Assembly: GCA_045617725.1 (NCBI GenBank)
Contig: JAZLJD010000077.1
Span: 1 to 12,227 of the forward strand
DNA from: JAZLJD01 sp045617725
Lineage (GTDB): Bacteria > Bacillota > Clostridia > Lachnospirales > Lachnospiraceae
Direction of reading: 5' to 3'
Length of the DNA: 12,227 bases
The notes below the pieces were generated by a model. It was not told the DNA's origin, made no database searches, and saw nothing but the letters and a program-made list of their open reading frames with translations. This document shows, in pieces, positions 6,112 through 12,227 of this stretch. Within the stretch, counting starts at the first letter, position 1, and every line of letters begins with the position of its first letter. A program made the translations under genes and the position numbers.

Positions 6112-6588
6112 ATGAAGATAGAATTTGATGTACAGATTACCTGGAAGCATCTTTACAGGTATTTACTTTATACAGCATATCACGGTCCGGCGGGCCTTAT
6201 CGGCACCTGCATCGGAGCCCTTCTGATTGCACTTTATTTTTGGCAGAACAAGGTGATTTTCATCATCGGCGGCATTATTGTGATTCTGTATACGCCCTAT
6301 ATTTTGTTCCGCCAGGCTCTGCAGAAGGCGACCATGCCGGTCTACCTGAAGCCGCTTCACTACACGGTTTCCGATGAGGGCATTAGCGTTGCGCAGGAAG
6401 GGAACACGGAGTCGACGGTCTGGGAGGGCATCTTCAAGGTGACGAGTTCCACCGACACACTGTATATTTTTATGAACCCGAAGATGGCCACCATCTGGCC
6501 CAAGAAGGATTTGGGCGATGCGAAGGACGCCGTCATTTCCATGATTTCCACGCATATTGATCCTGCCAAAAACAAAATCAAGGAGTAA
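6112..6588 (+). CDS. YcxB-like small membrane protein
   Basis: 158 residues from the ATG at 6112, chosen because GGAGGAG (6099-6105) lies 6 nt upstream. A longer reading from 6085 would place the start inside the -10 box. After a short polar N-terminus there are two membrane helices, about residues 26-43 (GPAGLIGTCIGALLIALYFW) and 47-64 (IFIIGGIIVILYTPYILF). A soluble C-terminal domain of about 90 residues follows, with the pattern LHYTVSDEGISV...STVWEGIFKVTSSTDTLYIFMNP typical of YcxB-like proteins. The molecular role of that family is not established. The gene is first in the operon and its stop lies 2 bases before the tsaE start, so the two are probably translationally coupled. Confidence 0.75.
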   Translation: MKIEFDVQITWKHLYRYLLYTAYHGPAGLIGTCIGALLIALYFWQNKVIFIIGGIIVILYTPYILFRQALQKATMPVYLKPLHYTVSDEGISVAQEGNTESTVWEGIFKVTSSTDTLYIFMNPKMATIWPKKDLGDAKDAVISMISTHIDPAKNKIKE

Positions 6589-6590
6589 GT

Positions 6591-7013
6591 ATGATCTACG
6601 AAACAAACAGTCCGGAGGAGACCCGCGAGCTGGCCAAAGCCCTTGCAAAAAAGGCAGAACCCGGACAGATATATACACTAAACGGAGATCTGGGCGTCGG
6701 CAAAACCGTGTTTACCCAAGGCTTCGCAGAGGGCCTTGGAATACGGGATTATGTCTGCAGCCCGACCTTTACCATCGTGCAGGTCTACGACGACGGCCGG
6801 CTTCCTCTTTATCATTTTGATGTGTACCGCATCGCGGACGAATCCGAGATGGATGAAATCGGCTACGAGGACTATTTCTACGGGGACGGTGTTTCCTTCG
6901 TGGAATGGGCCGTGAATATCCCGGGAATCATTCCCAAGGATGCCATAAAGGTTGACATAACAAAAGATTTATCCAAAGGACTTGATTACAGAAGAATTGA
7001 AATTTCTGAGTAG
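6591..7013 (+). CDS. tsaE: tRNA t6A biosynthesis ATPase TsaE
   Basis: 140 residues, the usual TsaE length. TsaE is the ATPase that binds the TsaB-TsaD complex and drives the threonylcarbamoyl-transfer cycle on A37 of ANN-decoding tRNAs in the cytoplasm. The P-loop GDLGVGKT is at residues 32-39, followed by VFTQGFAEGLG and the family motif YVCSPTFTIVQVY. LYHFDVYRI near residues 76-84 is the Walker B-like region, and FVEWAVNIPGIIP is the usual late motif. AGGAG (6581-6585) lies inside the end of the preceding gene and 5 nt before this ATG. tsaB follows after 14 bases. Confidence 0.95.
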   Translation: MIYETNSPEETRELAKALAKKAEPGQIYTLNGDLGVGKTVFTQGFAEGLGIRDYVCSPTFTIVQVYDDGRLPLYHFDVYRIADESEMDEIGYEDYFYGDGVSFVEWAVNIPGIIPKDAIKVDITKDLSKGLDYRRIEISE

Positions 7014-7027
7014 AAAGGCAAGTATTC

Positions 7028-8194
7028 ATGAAATTACTCGCTATTGATGCGTCCGGACTGGTCGCATCCGTTGCACTTTTAGAAGATGAAACTCTGCTCG
7101 CAGAGTACAGCATACAGTACAAGAAGACGCACTCGCAGACCCTGCTCCCTATGCTGGACGAGGTGAAACGCATGACGGAACTCTCGCTTGATACGGTGGA
7201 TTGCATTGCAGTGTCAGCCGGCCCCGGTTCCTTTACGGGACTTCGCATCGGTTCCGCGACCGCCAAGGGGATGGCCCTTGCGATGGACTGCCCGATTGTG
7301 AGCGTGTCTACGCTGGAGGCTCTTGCCTATAATCTCGTCATGAGCGACCGCCTTGTGTGTCCCATCATGGACGCAAGACGGAATCAGGTTTATACCGCGG
7401 CTTACCGCTTTGAGACTCCGGCAGGCCAAAAAGAACGTCGCCCGATTGAAGTTCTTGAACCCACCGCACTGGCCATCGAGGAATTATGTGAGAAGCTGAA
7501 TTCCTACGGCCTTCCGGTCGTCTTTACGGGAGACGGAATCCCTGTATTTATGGAGCGCCTTGCGGAACTTCTGACGGTAGATTTTGAACAGGCTCCGCCT
7601 TCTCTTTCGCGCCAGCGTGCCGCATCGGTTGCGGTCCTCGGCCGCATGAAGTTTATGGAAGGTCTCGCCGAGCCGGCCGATGATCATGCCCCGATTTATC
7701 TGCGACTTTCGCAGGCCGAACGGGAGCGTAGTGACAAGGAGAAGACTCTTTCCGAACAGATTCGTATAGAGCCTCTTACGTCGGAACGGGTTAAGGAGGC
7801 TGCAGAACTGGAAGCTGCCTGCTTTTCGGAGCCTTGGACGGAACGTGATTTTGCGGAGATGGTGGATTCGGACAGCCGAATCTGTCTGAACGCGGTCCTT
7901 GACGGCCGGGTCATCGGCAATGCCGTGCTTACCAACATTGCCGGAGAGGGCGATATTTCCAATGTTGCGGTATCGGCTTCGTATCGCAAGTGCCATGTCG
8001 GCACCCTTTTACTGAAGGAGCTTCTTGCTTTGGGCAAGCAGCACGAAATTAAGAACTTTACCCTGGAGGTACGCTCGCAGAACGCAGCCGCCATCCGCCT
8101 TTACGAGGATGCGGGCTTTGTACGCGAGGGCCTGCGCCCGGGATTTTACAAATTGCCTGATGACGATGCGCTGATTCTGTGGCTTAGACAGTAA
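7028..8194 (+). CDS. TsaB-RimI fusion: t6A-complex scaffold joined to a GNAT N-acetyltransferase
   Basis: 388 residues. Residues 1 to about 235 are TsaB, the inactive paralogue of TsaD that dimerises with it. They show LLAIDASGLVASVAL, THSQTLLPMLDEV and the hallmark SAGPGSFTGLRIGSATAKG (from about 61). Residues about 242-388 form a RimI-type GNAT domain: IRIEPLTSERVKEAAELE, CFSEPWTERDF, GDISNVAVSASYRKCHVGTLL, then LEVRSQNAAAIRLYEDAGF and a C-terminal GFYKLPDDDALILWL. RimI acetylates the N-terminus of ribosomal protein S18 in Escherichia coli. The linker is short and charged (QAERERSDKEKTLSEQ), and no stop or frameshift divides the halves. In the acetyl-CoA loop the usual RxxGxG/A reads R-K-C-H-V-G, with His in place of the first Gly. 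AAAGG at 7014-7018 precedes the ATG. Confidence 0.93.
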   Translation: MKLLAIDASGLVASVALLEDETLLAEYSIQYKKTHSQTLLPMLDEVKRMTELSLDTVDCIAVSAGPGSFTGLRIGSATAKGMALAMDCPIVSVSTLEALAYNLVMSDRLVCPIMDARRNQVYTAAYRFETPAGQKERRPIEVLEPTALAIEELCEKLNSYGLPVVFTGDGIPVFMERLAELLTVDFEQAPPSLSRQRAASVAVLGRMKFMEGLAEPADDHAPIYLRLSQAERERSDKEKTLSEQIRIEPLTSERVKEAAELEAACFSEPWTERDFAEMVDSDSRICLNAVLDGRVIGNAVLTNIAGEGDISNVAVSASYRKCHVGTLLLKELLALGKQHEIKNFTLEVRSQNAAAIRLYEDAGFVREGLRPGFYKLPDDDALILWLRQ

Positions 8195-8285
8195 TTCTGC
8201 GAGGTACAGGCATTGCAATCCGTAGCATTTCGTTTTTGGCACGCAGTGCTAAATATAACGGATTGTGAAGAAATAGTGTGAATAT
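8195..8285 (+). other. Gap between tsaB-rimI and rnz with an imperfect dyad
   Basis: This is the longest gap inside the operon (91 bp). CAATCCGT (8216-8223) is the perfect complement of ACGGATTG (8258-8265), extended inward by AGCA/TGCT with a 7-base bulge. It has no T-run. It may be a structured leader or processing site. No convincing promoter or riboswitch is visible. Confidence 0.45.
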
Positions 8286-9197
8286 ATGCTGGATGTGTGT
8301 TTACTCGGAACCGGTGGCATGATGCCACTCCCATATCGTTATCTGACGGCACTGATGCTTCGTTACAACGGATCGTCGGTCTTAATTGATTGCGGGGAAG
8401 GAACGCAGGTCGCCTTGAAGGAGAAGGGCTGGAGCCCGAACCCAATCGACGTGATTTGCTTTACACATTACCATGCAGACCATATTTCCGGCCTCCCCGG
8501 AATGCTGCTCACCATGGGCAACGCAGAACGGAGAGATCCGCTTTTGTTAATCGGACCGAAGGGCCTTAGCCGCACGGTCAATGCACTTAGAACCATTTGC
8601 CCGGAACTTCCCTTTGAGATTGAGTACCGTGAGATTGAAGGAGAGGAACAGGATTTCGAGTTTGACGGATTTGTGCTTCATGCGTTCCGCGTGTCACACA
8701 ATGTACCCTGCTACGGTTATTCCATGACCGTGATGCGTAAGGGCCGCTTCGATGCGGACCGGGCACGGGAGCTGGGCATTCCCTTAAAATGCTGGAACCC
8801 GCTTCAAAAGGGACAGACCATGGAAGTGGACGGACGTGTTTATTATCCTTCGGATGTTATGGGCCCCGACCGAAGGGGTCTCAAGGTAACCTACACAACC
8901 GATACCCGCCCCGTCCGAAGCATTGTACAGAATGCACAGGGCTCGGATTTGTTCATTTGTGAAGGCATGTATGGCGAGCCGGACAAAGAGGAGAAGGCCA
9001 AAGAGCATAAGCACATGACCTTTAGGGAAGCTGCAATTCTGGCCCGTGATGCCGGAGTTAAGGAACTCTGGCTTACCCACTACAGTCCTTCACTTGTCAG
9101 AGCGGAGGATTTCATGCCGGCTGTACGGGGAATTTTCAAAAATGCCCATGCCGGCAAGGATGGCAAGAGCGTAGATTTGTTATTTGACGAGGATTAA
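8286..9197 (+). CDS. rnz: Ribonuclease Z
   Basis: 303 residues, the usual length for the short bacterial form. It is a zinc-dependent endonuclease of the metallo-beta-lactamase fold that cuts tRNA precursors 3' of the discriminator base. It begins LDVCLLGTGGMMPLP, followed by the metal motif THYHADHISGLPG with His61, His63, Asp65 and His66. Further ligands are His138 (RVSHNVPC), Asp206 (TYTTDTRP) and His265 (LTHYSP), spaced as in the Bacillus subtilis enzyme. The exosite-arm region (GRFDADRARELGIP, then about 35 residues) is present. An in-frame TAG at 8274 and the absence of other candidates fix the ATG at 8286, although no good Shine-Dalgarno sequence precedes it. Its place among t6A genes fits a tRNA-maturation role. 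Confidence 0.95.
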   Translation: MLDVCLLGTGGMMPLPYRYLTALMLRYNGSSVLIDCGEGTQVALKEKGWSPNPIDVICFTHYHADHISGLPGMLLTMGNAERRDPLLLIGPKGLSRTVNALRTICPELPFEIEYREIEGEEQDFEFDGFVLHAFRVSHNVPCYGYSMTVMRKGRFDADRARELGIPLKCWNPLQKGQTMEVDGRVYYPSDVMGPDRRGLKVTYTTDTRPVRSIVQNAQGSDLFICEGMYGEPDKEEKAKEHKHMTFREAAILARDAGVKELWLTHYSPSLVRAEDFMPAVRGIFKNAHAGKDGKSVDLLFDED

Positions 9198-9226
9198 TTT
9201 ATTTTTGGCACAAAGGAGGTGACGTG

Positions 9227-9805
9227 ATGAAGCTCTTTAAGGGCACCAAGGGTCTTATTATCCTGGGTGTTTTGGCGTGCCTTGTAATCGGCTACTACAT
9301 CTACTTAAACACGCGTCATTACGAACCGCCGGAGGATACGGCACCGGTGTACACCATTGTGCAGGAAACACTGCTTCGAAATCTTGAAAAAGACTATCCG
9401 CCCACCCCTCGCGAGGTAATCAAATACGCGGCGGATCTGAACCGCTGTTATTATAATGAAGAGCATACCGATGAGGAACTGGCCGCTCTGGTCCAAAAAG
9501 AACGTGGGTTGTATGATGCGGAGCTGCTTGCCTATAATTCGGAGAGCAGCCAGCTTTCGCGCATCGCTTCGGAGATAGAGGCCTTCAAAAACGAGAATTA
9601 CTATATTTCGGAAGTTACTTTTTCGCAGTCGCTGGATGTGCAGGAATTTACGGAAGACGGATACGAATGGGCCGTTCTGTACGCGCGCTACAAAACACGC
9701 CAGAACACCTATTACTATATGACCAGTTATACATATTTATTAAGGAAAGATGATGCCGGCCATTGGAAGATTTACGGCTGGAAGGTCGATGAAGATGACG
9801 AATGA
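9227..9805 (+). CDS. Uncharacterised protein with N-terminal membrane anchor
   Basis: 192 residues from the ATG at 9227. AAAGGAGGT (9212-9220) is a near-perfect ribosome site with 7 nt spacing from its core to that ATG; the GTG at 9224 is a possible but closer alternative. Residues about 9-27 (GLIILGVLACLVIGYYIYL) form one membrane helix after a basic start, so the rest probably faces outward. The soluble part is acidic and tyrosine-rich, with a helical region (about 50-125) and a C-terminal beta-type region ending HWKIYGWKVDEDDE. It may belong to an unnamed family of small Lachnospiraceae proteins (perhaps DUF6715), but I cannot confirm this. The end overlaps the start of tsaD, so translation is coupled. 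Confidence 0.8.
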   Translation: MKLFKGTKGLIILGVLACLVIGYYIYLNTRHYEPPEDTAPVYTIVQETLLRNLEKDYPPTPREVIKYAADLNRCYYNEEHTDEELAALVQKERGLYDAELLAYNSESSQLSRIASEIEAFKNENYYISEVTFSQSLDVQEFTEDGYEWAVLYARYKTRQNTYYYMTSYTYLLRKDDAGHWKIYGWKVDEDDE

Positions 9806-10823
9806 GAAAGATATATTGCTGCTTGCAGTAGAGAGCTCCTGTGATGAAACGGCGGCAGCAGTTGTGAAGAACGGTCGCGAGGTACTGTCGAATGTGATTT
9901 ATTCGCAGATTGACCTGCACACGCTGTATGGCGGTGTAGTGCCCGAAATTGCGTCCAGAAAGCATATTGAAAAAGTGAATACCGTAATGCGTACGGCCAT
10001 GAAGGAAGCGGGCGTTACGCAGGAGAACCTCGACGGGGTCTGCGTTACATACGGACCGGGACTGGTCGGGGCTCTTTTGGTGGGCGTTTCCGCTGCCAAA
10101 AGCTTTGCCTTCGCTGCGGGGCTTCCGTTAATCGGTGTTCACCATATCGAAGGGCACATCAGTGCCAATTACATCGAGCATAAAGAACTGGAGCCTCCGT
10201 TTGCCTGCCTGGTTGTATCGGGCGGCCACACGCATCTTGTCCGCGTGCTGGATTACGGTGAGTATGAAATCATCGGCCGCACCCGTGACGATGCAGCCGG
10301 TGAGGCGTTTGACAAGGTGGCACGTGCCATCGGACTCGGTTATCCGGGCGGCCCGAAGATTGACCGCGTATCCAAGGAAGGAAATCCTGATGCGATTGAC
10401 TTTCCGAGGGGCCATGTAACCGGGAATGAATATGATTTTTCCTTTAGCGGCCTTAAGAGTGCGGTGCTGAATTACCTTAATATGATGGAAATGAAGAATC
10501 TTCCTATCAATAAGGCTGATGTGGCAGCCTCCTTCCAAAAAGCCGTGACGGATGTTCTGGTCGGTAATGCAATGGCCGCGGCCGAAGAGTATGACATCAG
10601 AAAATTTGCCCTGGCGGGTGGCGTTGCGTCGAATTCTTCTTTGCGAAGCGCATTCGCAGGCGCCTGCACGCAGCGTGGCATTGACTTTTACTATCCTTCT
10701 CCGATTCTGTGTACGGACAATGCGGCCATGATCGGAGCAGCGGGCTACTACGAGTATATCAAGGGTGTTCGCAGCGGCTGGGATTTGAATGCCGTACCGA
10801 ACCTCAGACTGGGCGAAAGATAG
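9795..10823 (+). CDS. tsaD: tRNA N6-adenosine threonylcarbamoyltransferase TsaD
   Basis: 342 residues from the ATG at 9795. GAAGG (9781-9785) lies 9 nt upstream. The ATG at 9789 is the close alternative, and still earlier ATGs at 9750/9753 would add residues that are not family-like. TsaD transfers the threonylcarbamoyl group from threonylcarbamoyl-AMP to A37 of tRNA, working with TsaB and TsaE. The start LLAVESSCDETAAAVV is typical. The metal-binding HIEGH is at 117-121, then VSGGHTHLV, DDAAGEAFDKVARAIGLGYPGGP, FSFSGLKSAV, LAGGVASNSSLR and CTDNAAMIGAAG (Asp308). The length matches the family (about 335-345). It overlaps the preceding gene by 11 bases, and ispD follows after 9. Confidence 0.96.
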   Translation: MTNEKDILLLAVESSCDETAAAVVKNGREVLSNVIYSQIDLHTLYGGVVPEIASRKHIEKVNTVMRTAMKEAGVTQENLDGVCVTYGPGLVGALLVGVSAAKSFAFAAGLPLIGVHHIEGHISANYIEHKELEPPFACLVVSGGHTHLVRVLDYGEYEIIGRTRDDAAGEAFDKVARAIGLGYPGGPKIDRVSKEGNPDAIDFPRGHVTGNEYDFSFSGLKSAVLNYLNMMEMKNLPINKADVAASFQKAVTDVLVGNAMAAAEEYDIRKFALAGGVASNSSLRSAFAGACTQRGIDFYYPSPILCTDNAAMIGAAGYYEYIKGVRSGWDLNAVPNLRLGER

Positions 10824-10832
10824 AGGAGGGCT

Positions 10833-11528
10833 ATGGTGAAGGCAACTGCAATCGTTCTCTCCGCAGGAAGCGGCCGGCGTATGGGCAGCGACCTGCCGAA
10901 GCAATATCTTGATTTGTGCGGTTTTCCCGTATTGTATTACAGCCTCCGCGCCTTCGACGAAAGCATCGTAGATGACATCGTTTTGGTCGTTTCGGAGGAT
11001 TACATGGATTATGTGCGGGAGAATATCGTTTCGAAATATTCTTTTTCCAAAAAAATAACCCTCGTAAAGGGTGGCAGCGAACGCGTGGATTCTGTTTTGT
11101 GCGGTCTTTCGTCTTGCGATTCGGACTATGTCCTGATCCATGACGGCGCACGACCGCTGGTAGAAGCTTCTTTTATTAATGAAATGCTTTCGGAAGTAAA
11201 GACCCGCGGCGCGCTGGTTGCAGCGGTTCCCGTCAAGGATACGCTTAAGTATACCGAGGACCTTGTGAGTGTCAGCCACACCGTCGACCGAAGCCATGCC
11301 ATGGCAATGCAGACCCCGCAGGCCTTTGAACGTACCCTGCTGTGCGACGCGTATCGTGTCATGAAGGAGGCCGGCGCGGGCGGAGCATCCATTACCGACG
11401 ACGCCATGCTGGTGGAGCACTACACCGACCATCCCGTGTACTTTAGCCGCAGTTCCTACAGGAATATAAAGATAACGACTCCGGAGGATTTACTGATAGC
11501 GAAAGCCCTCCTGGAGGCCAAAAACTAA
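10833..11528 (+). CDS. ispD: 2-C-methyl-D-erythritol 4-phosphate cytidylyltransferase IspD
   Basis: 231 residues. IspD joins CTP and 2-C-methyl-D-erythritol 4-phosphate in the third step of the non-mevalonate isoprenoid pathway. The nucleotide-binding signature LSAGSGRRMGSDLPKQYLDL (9-28) includes the catalytic-type Arg16 and Lys23. VLIHDGARPLV, AAVPVKDTLK, QTPQAFERTLL and TDDAMLVE follow, and Lys213 in NIKITTPEDLLIA sits at the same number as the conserved lysine of the Escherichia coli enzyme. GGAGG (10825-10829) precedes the ATG closely; the GTG at 10836 would have better spacing. It appears to be the last gene of the operon. No fused IspF domain is present. Confidence 0.96.
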   Translation: MVKATAIVLSAGSGRRMGSDLPKQYLDLCGFPVLYYSLRAFDESIVDDIVLVVSEDYMDYVRENIVSKYSFSKKITLVKGGSERVDSVLCGLSSCDSDYVLIHDGARPLVEASFINEMLSEVKTRGALVAAVPVKDTLKYTEDLVSVSHTVDRSHAMAMQTPQAFERTLLCDAYRVMKEAGAGGASITDDAMLVEHYTDHPVYFSRSSYRNIKITTPEDLLIAKALLEAKN

Positions 11529-11574
11529 ATTGTGTGAAAATTACAGACAATTCGAGTCGCTAGGCGTAAAGATT

Positions 11575-11606
11575 TGCAAAAAATACCCATTTTTAAGCAT
11601 TTTTCC
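11575..11606 (+). terminator. Weak AT-rich terminator after ispD
   Basis: TGC plus AAAAAAT (11575-11584) can pair with ATTTTT and GCA (11589-11599) across an ACCC loop, with small bulges. TTTTTCC follows. The stem is mostly A-T, so termination may be incomplete. Confidence 0.4.
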
Positions 11607-11615
11607 TTCTTTACA

Positions 11616-11672
11616 AAATTACAAAAATTTATGAAAAAAGTTGTTGACTTATTATCATGCCTTTGATACAAT
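11616..11672 (+). promoter_or_regulatory. Strong promoter with UP-like element for the tRNA-Ser/rRNA unit
   Basis: TTGACT (11644-11649) and TACAAT (11667-11672) are 17 bases apart. The region just upstream, 11616-11643, is almost wholly A and T with phased A and T tracts, like UP elements of stable-RNA promoters. Transcription should start near 11679, about 28 nt before the first tRNA. Confidence 0.85.
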
Positions 11673-11706
11673 AACTTTCGCACTGACTTGAGACACATGT
11701 GTTTTT

Positions 11707-11792
11707 GGAGAGGTAGCGAAGTGGTCATAACGCGGCGGTCTTGAAAACCGTTTGTCTTAACGGGCGCATGGGTTCGAATCCCATCCTCTCCG
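11707..11792 (+). tRNA. tRNA-Ser (anticodon UGA)
   Basis: The acceptor stem GGAGAGG (11707-11713) pairs with CCTCTCC (11785-11791), with G as the discriminator base. The anticodon loop CTTGAAA gives TGA, reading UCA and related serine codons. A long variable arm (about 16 nt) marks a class II tRNA. The T arm ATGGG-TTCGAAT-CCCAT is perfect. CCA is not encoded. Confidence 0.95.
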
Positions 11793-11842
11793 TTTCTGAC
11801 GGATTCAGTGTTCAGAATAATATGTAGTTTGGAATCAACCAT

Positions 11843-11931
11843 GGAGAAGTACCCAAGTGGTTGAAGGGGCTCCCCTGGAAAGGGAGTAGGTCGTTAATAG
11901 CGGCGCGAGGGTTCAAATCCCTCCTTCTCCG
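11843..11931 (+). tRNA. tRNA-Ser (anticodon GGA)
   Basis: The acceptor stem GGAGAAG pairs with CTTCTCC (11924-11930), with discriminator G. The anticodon stem is CTCCC/GGGAG around CTGGAAA, giving GGA for UCC/UCU. A long class II variable arm and a GAGGG-TTCAAAT-CCCTC T arm are present. CCA is not encoded. It lies 50 nt after the UGA tRNA with no terminator between. Confidence 0.95.
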
Positions 11932-12146
11932 TCTGGGACTCTTAAGTGATTCCCAATGATATCATCTCTGTGATGATATCGAATGTACCTTGACAAATAA
12001 ACAACAGTGCAACCTTGAAAATTCCGAACCGAGTTAATCGGTTAGAACATTTTAAGAACACAGTCAATCGAAAGATTGACGACCCAAAAATCAGTAGATA
12101 TTTGGATAAGAAAGCTAGCAGTTTTCTTAAAGCCAATCAAACATTT
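11932..12146 (+). promoter_or_regulatory. 16S rRNA leader with several hairpins
   Basis: This 215-base spacer holds no gene. It contains a 9-bp perfect hairpin GATATCATC/GATGATATC (11958-11980), a 6-bp hairpin AACCGA/TCGGTT (12027-12043), and a 7-bp GTCAATC-GAAA-GATTGAC hairpin with a GNRA tetraloop (12063-12080). None is followed by a T-run. TTGACA at 11990-11995 resembles a -35 box, but no good -10 lies at the right distance. The leader probably carries processing and antitermination signals. Confidence 0.6.

Positions 12147-12227
<81 letters not shown>

Noticed and set aside
8195..8285. Riboswitch or internal promoter before rnz
   Set aside because: The gap is too short for known riboswitch aptamers plus an expression platform, and TATAAC at 8254 lacks a -35 box at proper spacing.
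10128..11432. 434-codon open frame on the minus strand opposite tsaD and ispD
   Set aside because: It lies wholly antisense to two well-matched enzyme genes, its translation is rich in His/Arg/Ile with no recognisable domain, and it spans their junction. It is a by-product of codon bias on the other strand.
11990..12020. Separate rRNA promoter starting with TTGACA at 11990
   Set aside because: The -35 match is perfect, but the bases 16-18 positions downstream do not resemble a -10 box. It remains possible and is listed as a test in the tRNA/rRNA finding.

Overview
The window looks like chromosomal DNA from a Gram-positive anaerobe of class Clostridia, most likely a Lachnospiraceae member. 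Supporting signs are strong Shine-Dalgarno sequences ahead of most genes, a LysM/BspA-type surface protein, an IspD (MEP pathway) gene, a fused tsaB-rimI gene, and the first ~80 bases of a 16S rRNA whose opening (GGATGAACGCTGGCGGCGTG) is of the Clostridia type. Every convincing gene is on the + strand.

Layout. (1) 35-2371: a secreted cell-wall protein with a LysM module, two NPDV-type repeats, a Pro/Ala linker, an InlB-type beta repeat and a long DUF285/BspA-like array built on a 31-residue unit with Tyr/Gly-rich expansions. Tandem hairpins ending in a strong intrinsic terminator follow it. (2) 2550-5312: a 920-residue TetM/EF-G-like translational GTPase fused to a C-terminal NYN (YacP/Rae1-like) endoribonuclease domain. 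(3) 5310-6056: no convincing gene, but one very large imperfect palindrome. Two arms of about 300 bp each carry two copies of a ~65-bp hairpin-bearing unit and share further ordered blocks. The arms are centred on a 12-bp perfect inverted repeat and bounded by GGGGAC/GTCCCC motifs and short tandem repeats. A good sigma-A promoter sits at its right edge. (4) 6112-11528: a probable operon of a YcxB-like membrane protein, tsaE, tsaB-rimI, rnz (RNase Z), an unassigned membrane-anchored protein, tsaD and ispD. (5) 11644-12227: a strong promoter with an AT-rich upstream element, two serine tRNAs (UGA, GGA), a hairpin-rich leader and the start of 16S rRNA, with no terminator visible between the tRNAs and the rRNA.

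Functionally the operon is a translation-maintenance cluster. TsaE, TsaB and TsaD make the t6A37 modification of ANN-decoding tRNAs together with TsaC, which is not in the window. RNase Z matures tRNA 3' ends. The RimI-like domain may acetylate ribosomal or other N-termini. IspD is a housekeeping isoprenoid enzyme sharing the transcript. The GTPase-NYN fusion upstream probably also acts on ribosomes.

The two most unusual items are the GTPase-NYN fusion, which suggests a factor that remodels the ribosomal A site and cleaves RNA there, and the giant nested palindrome at 5310-6056, which looks like a composite mobile or structured-RNA repeat.
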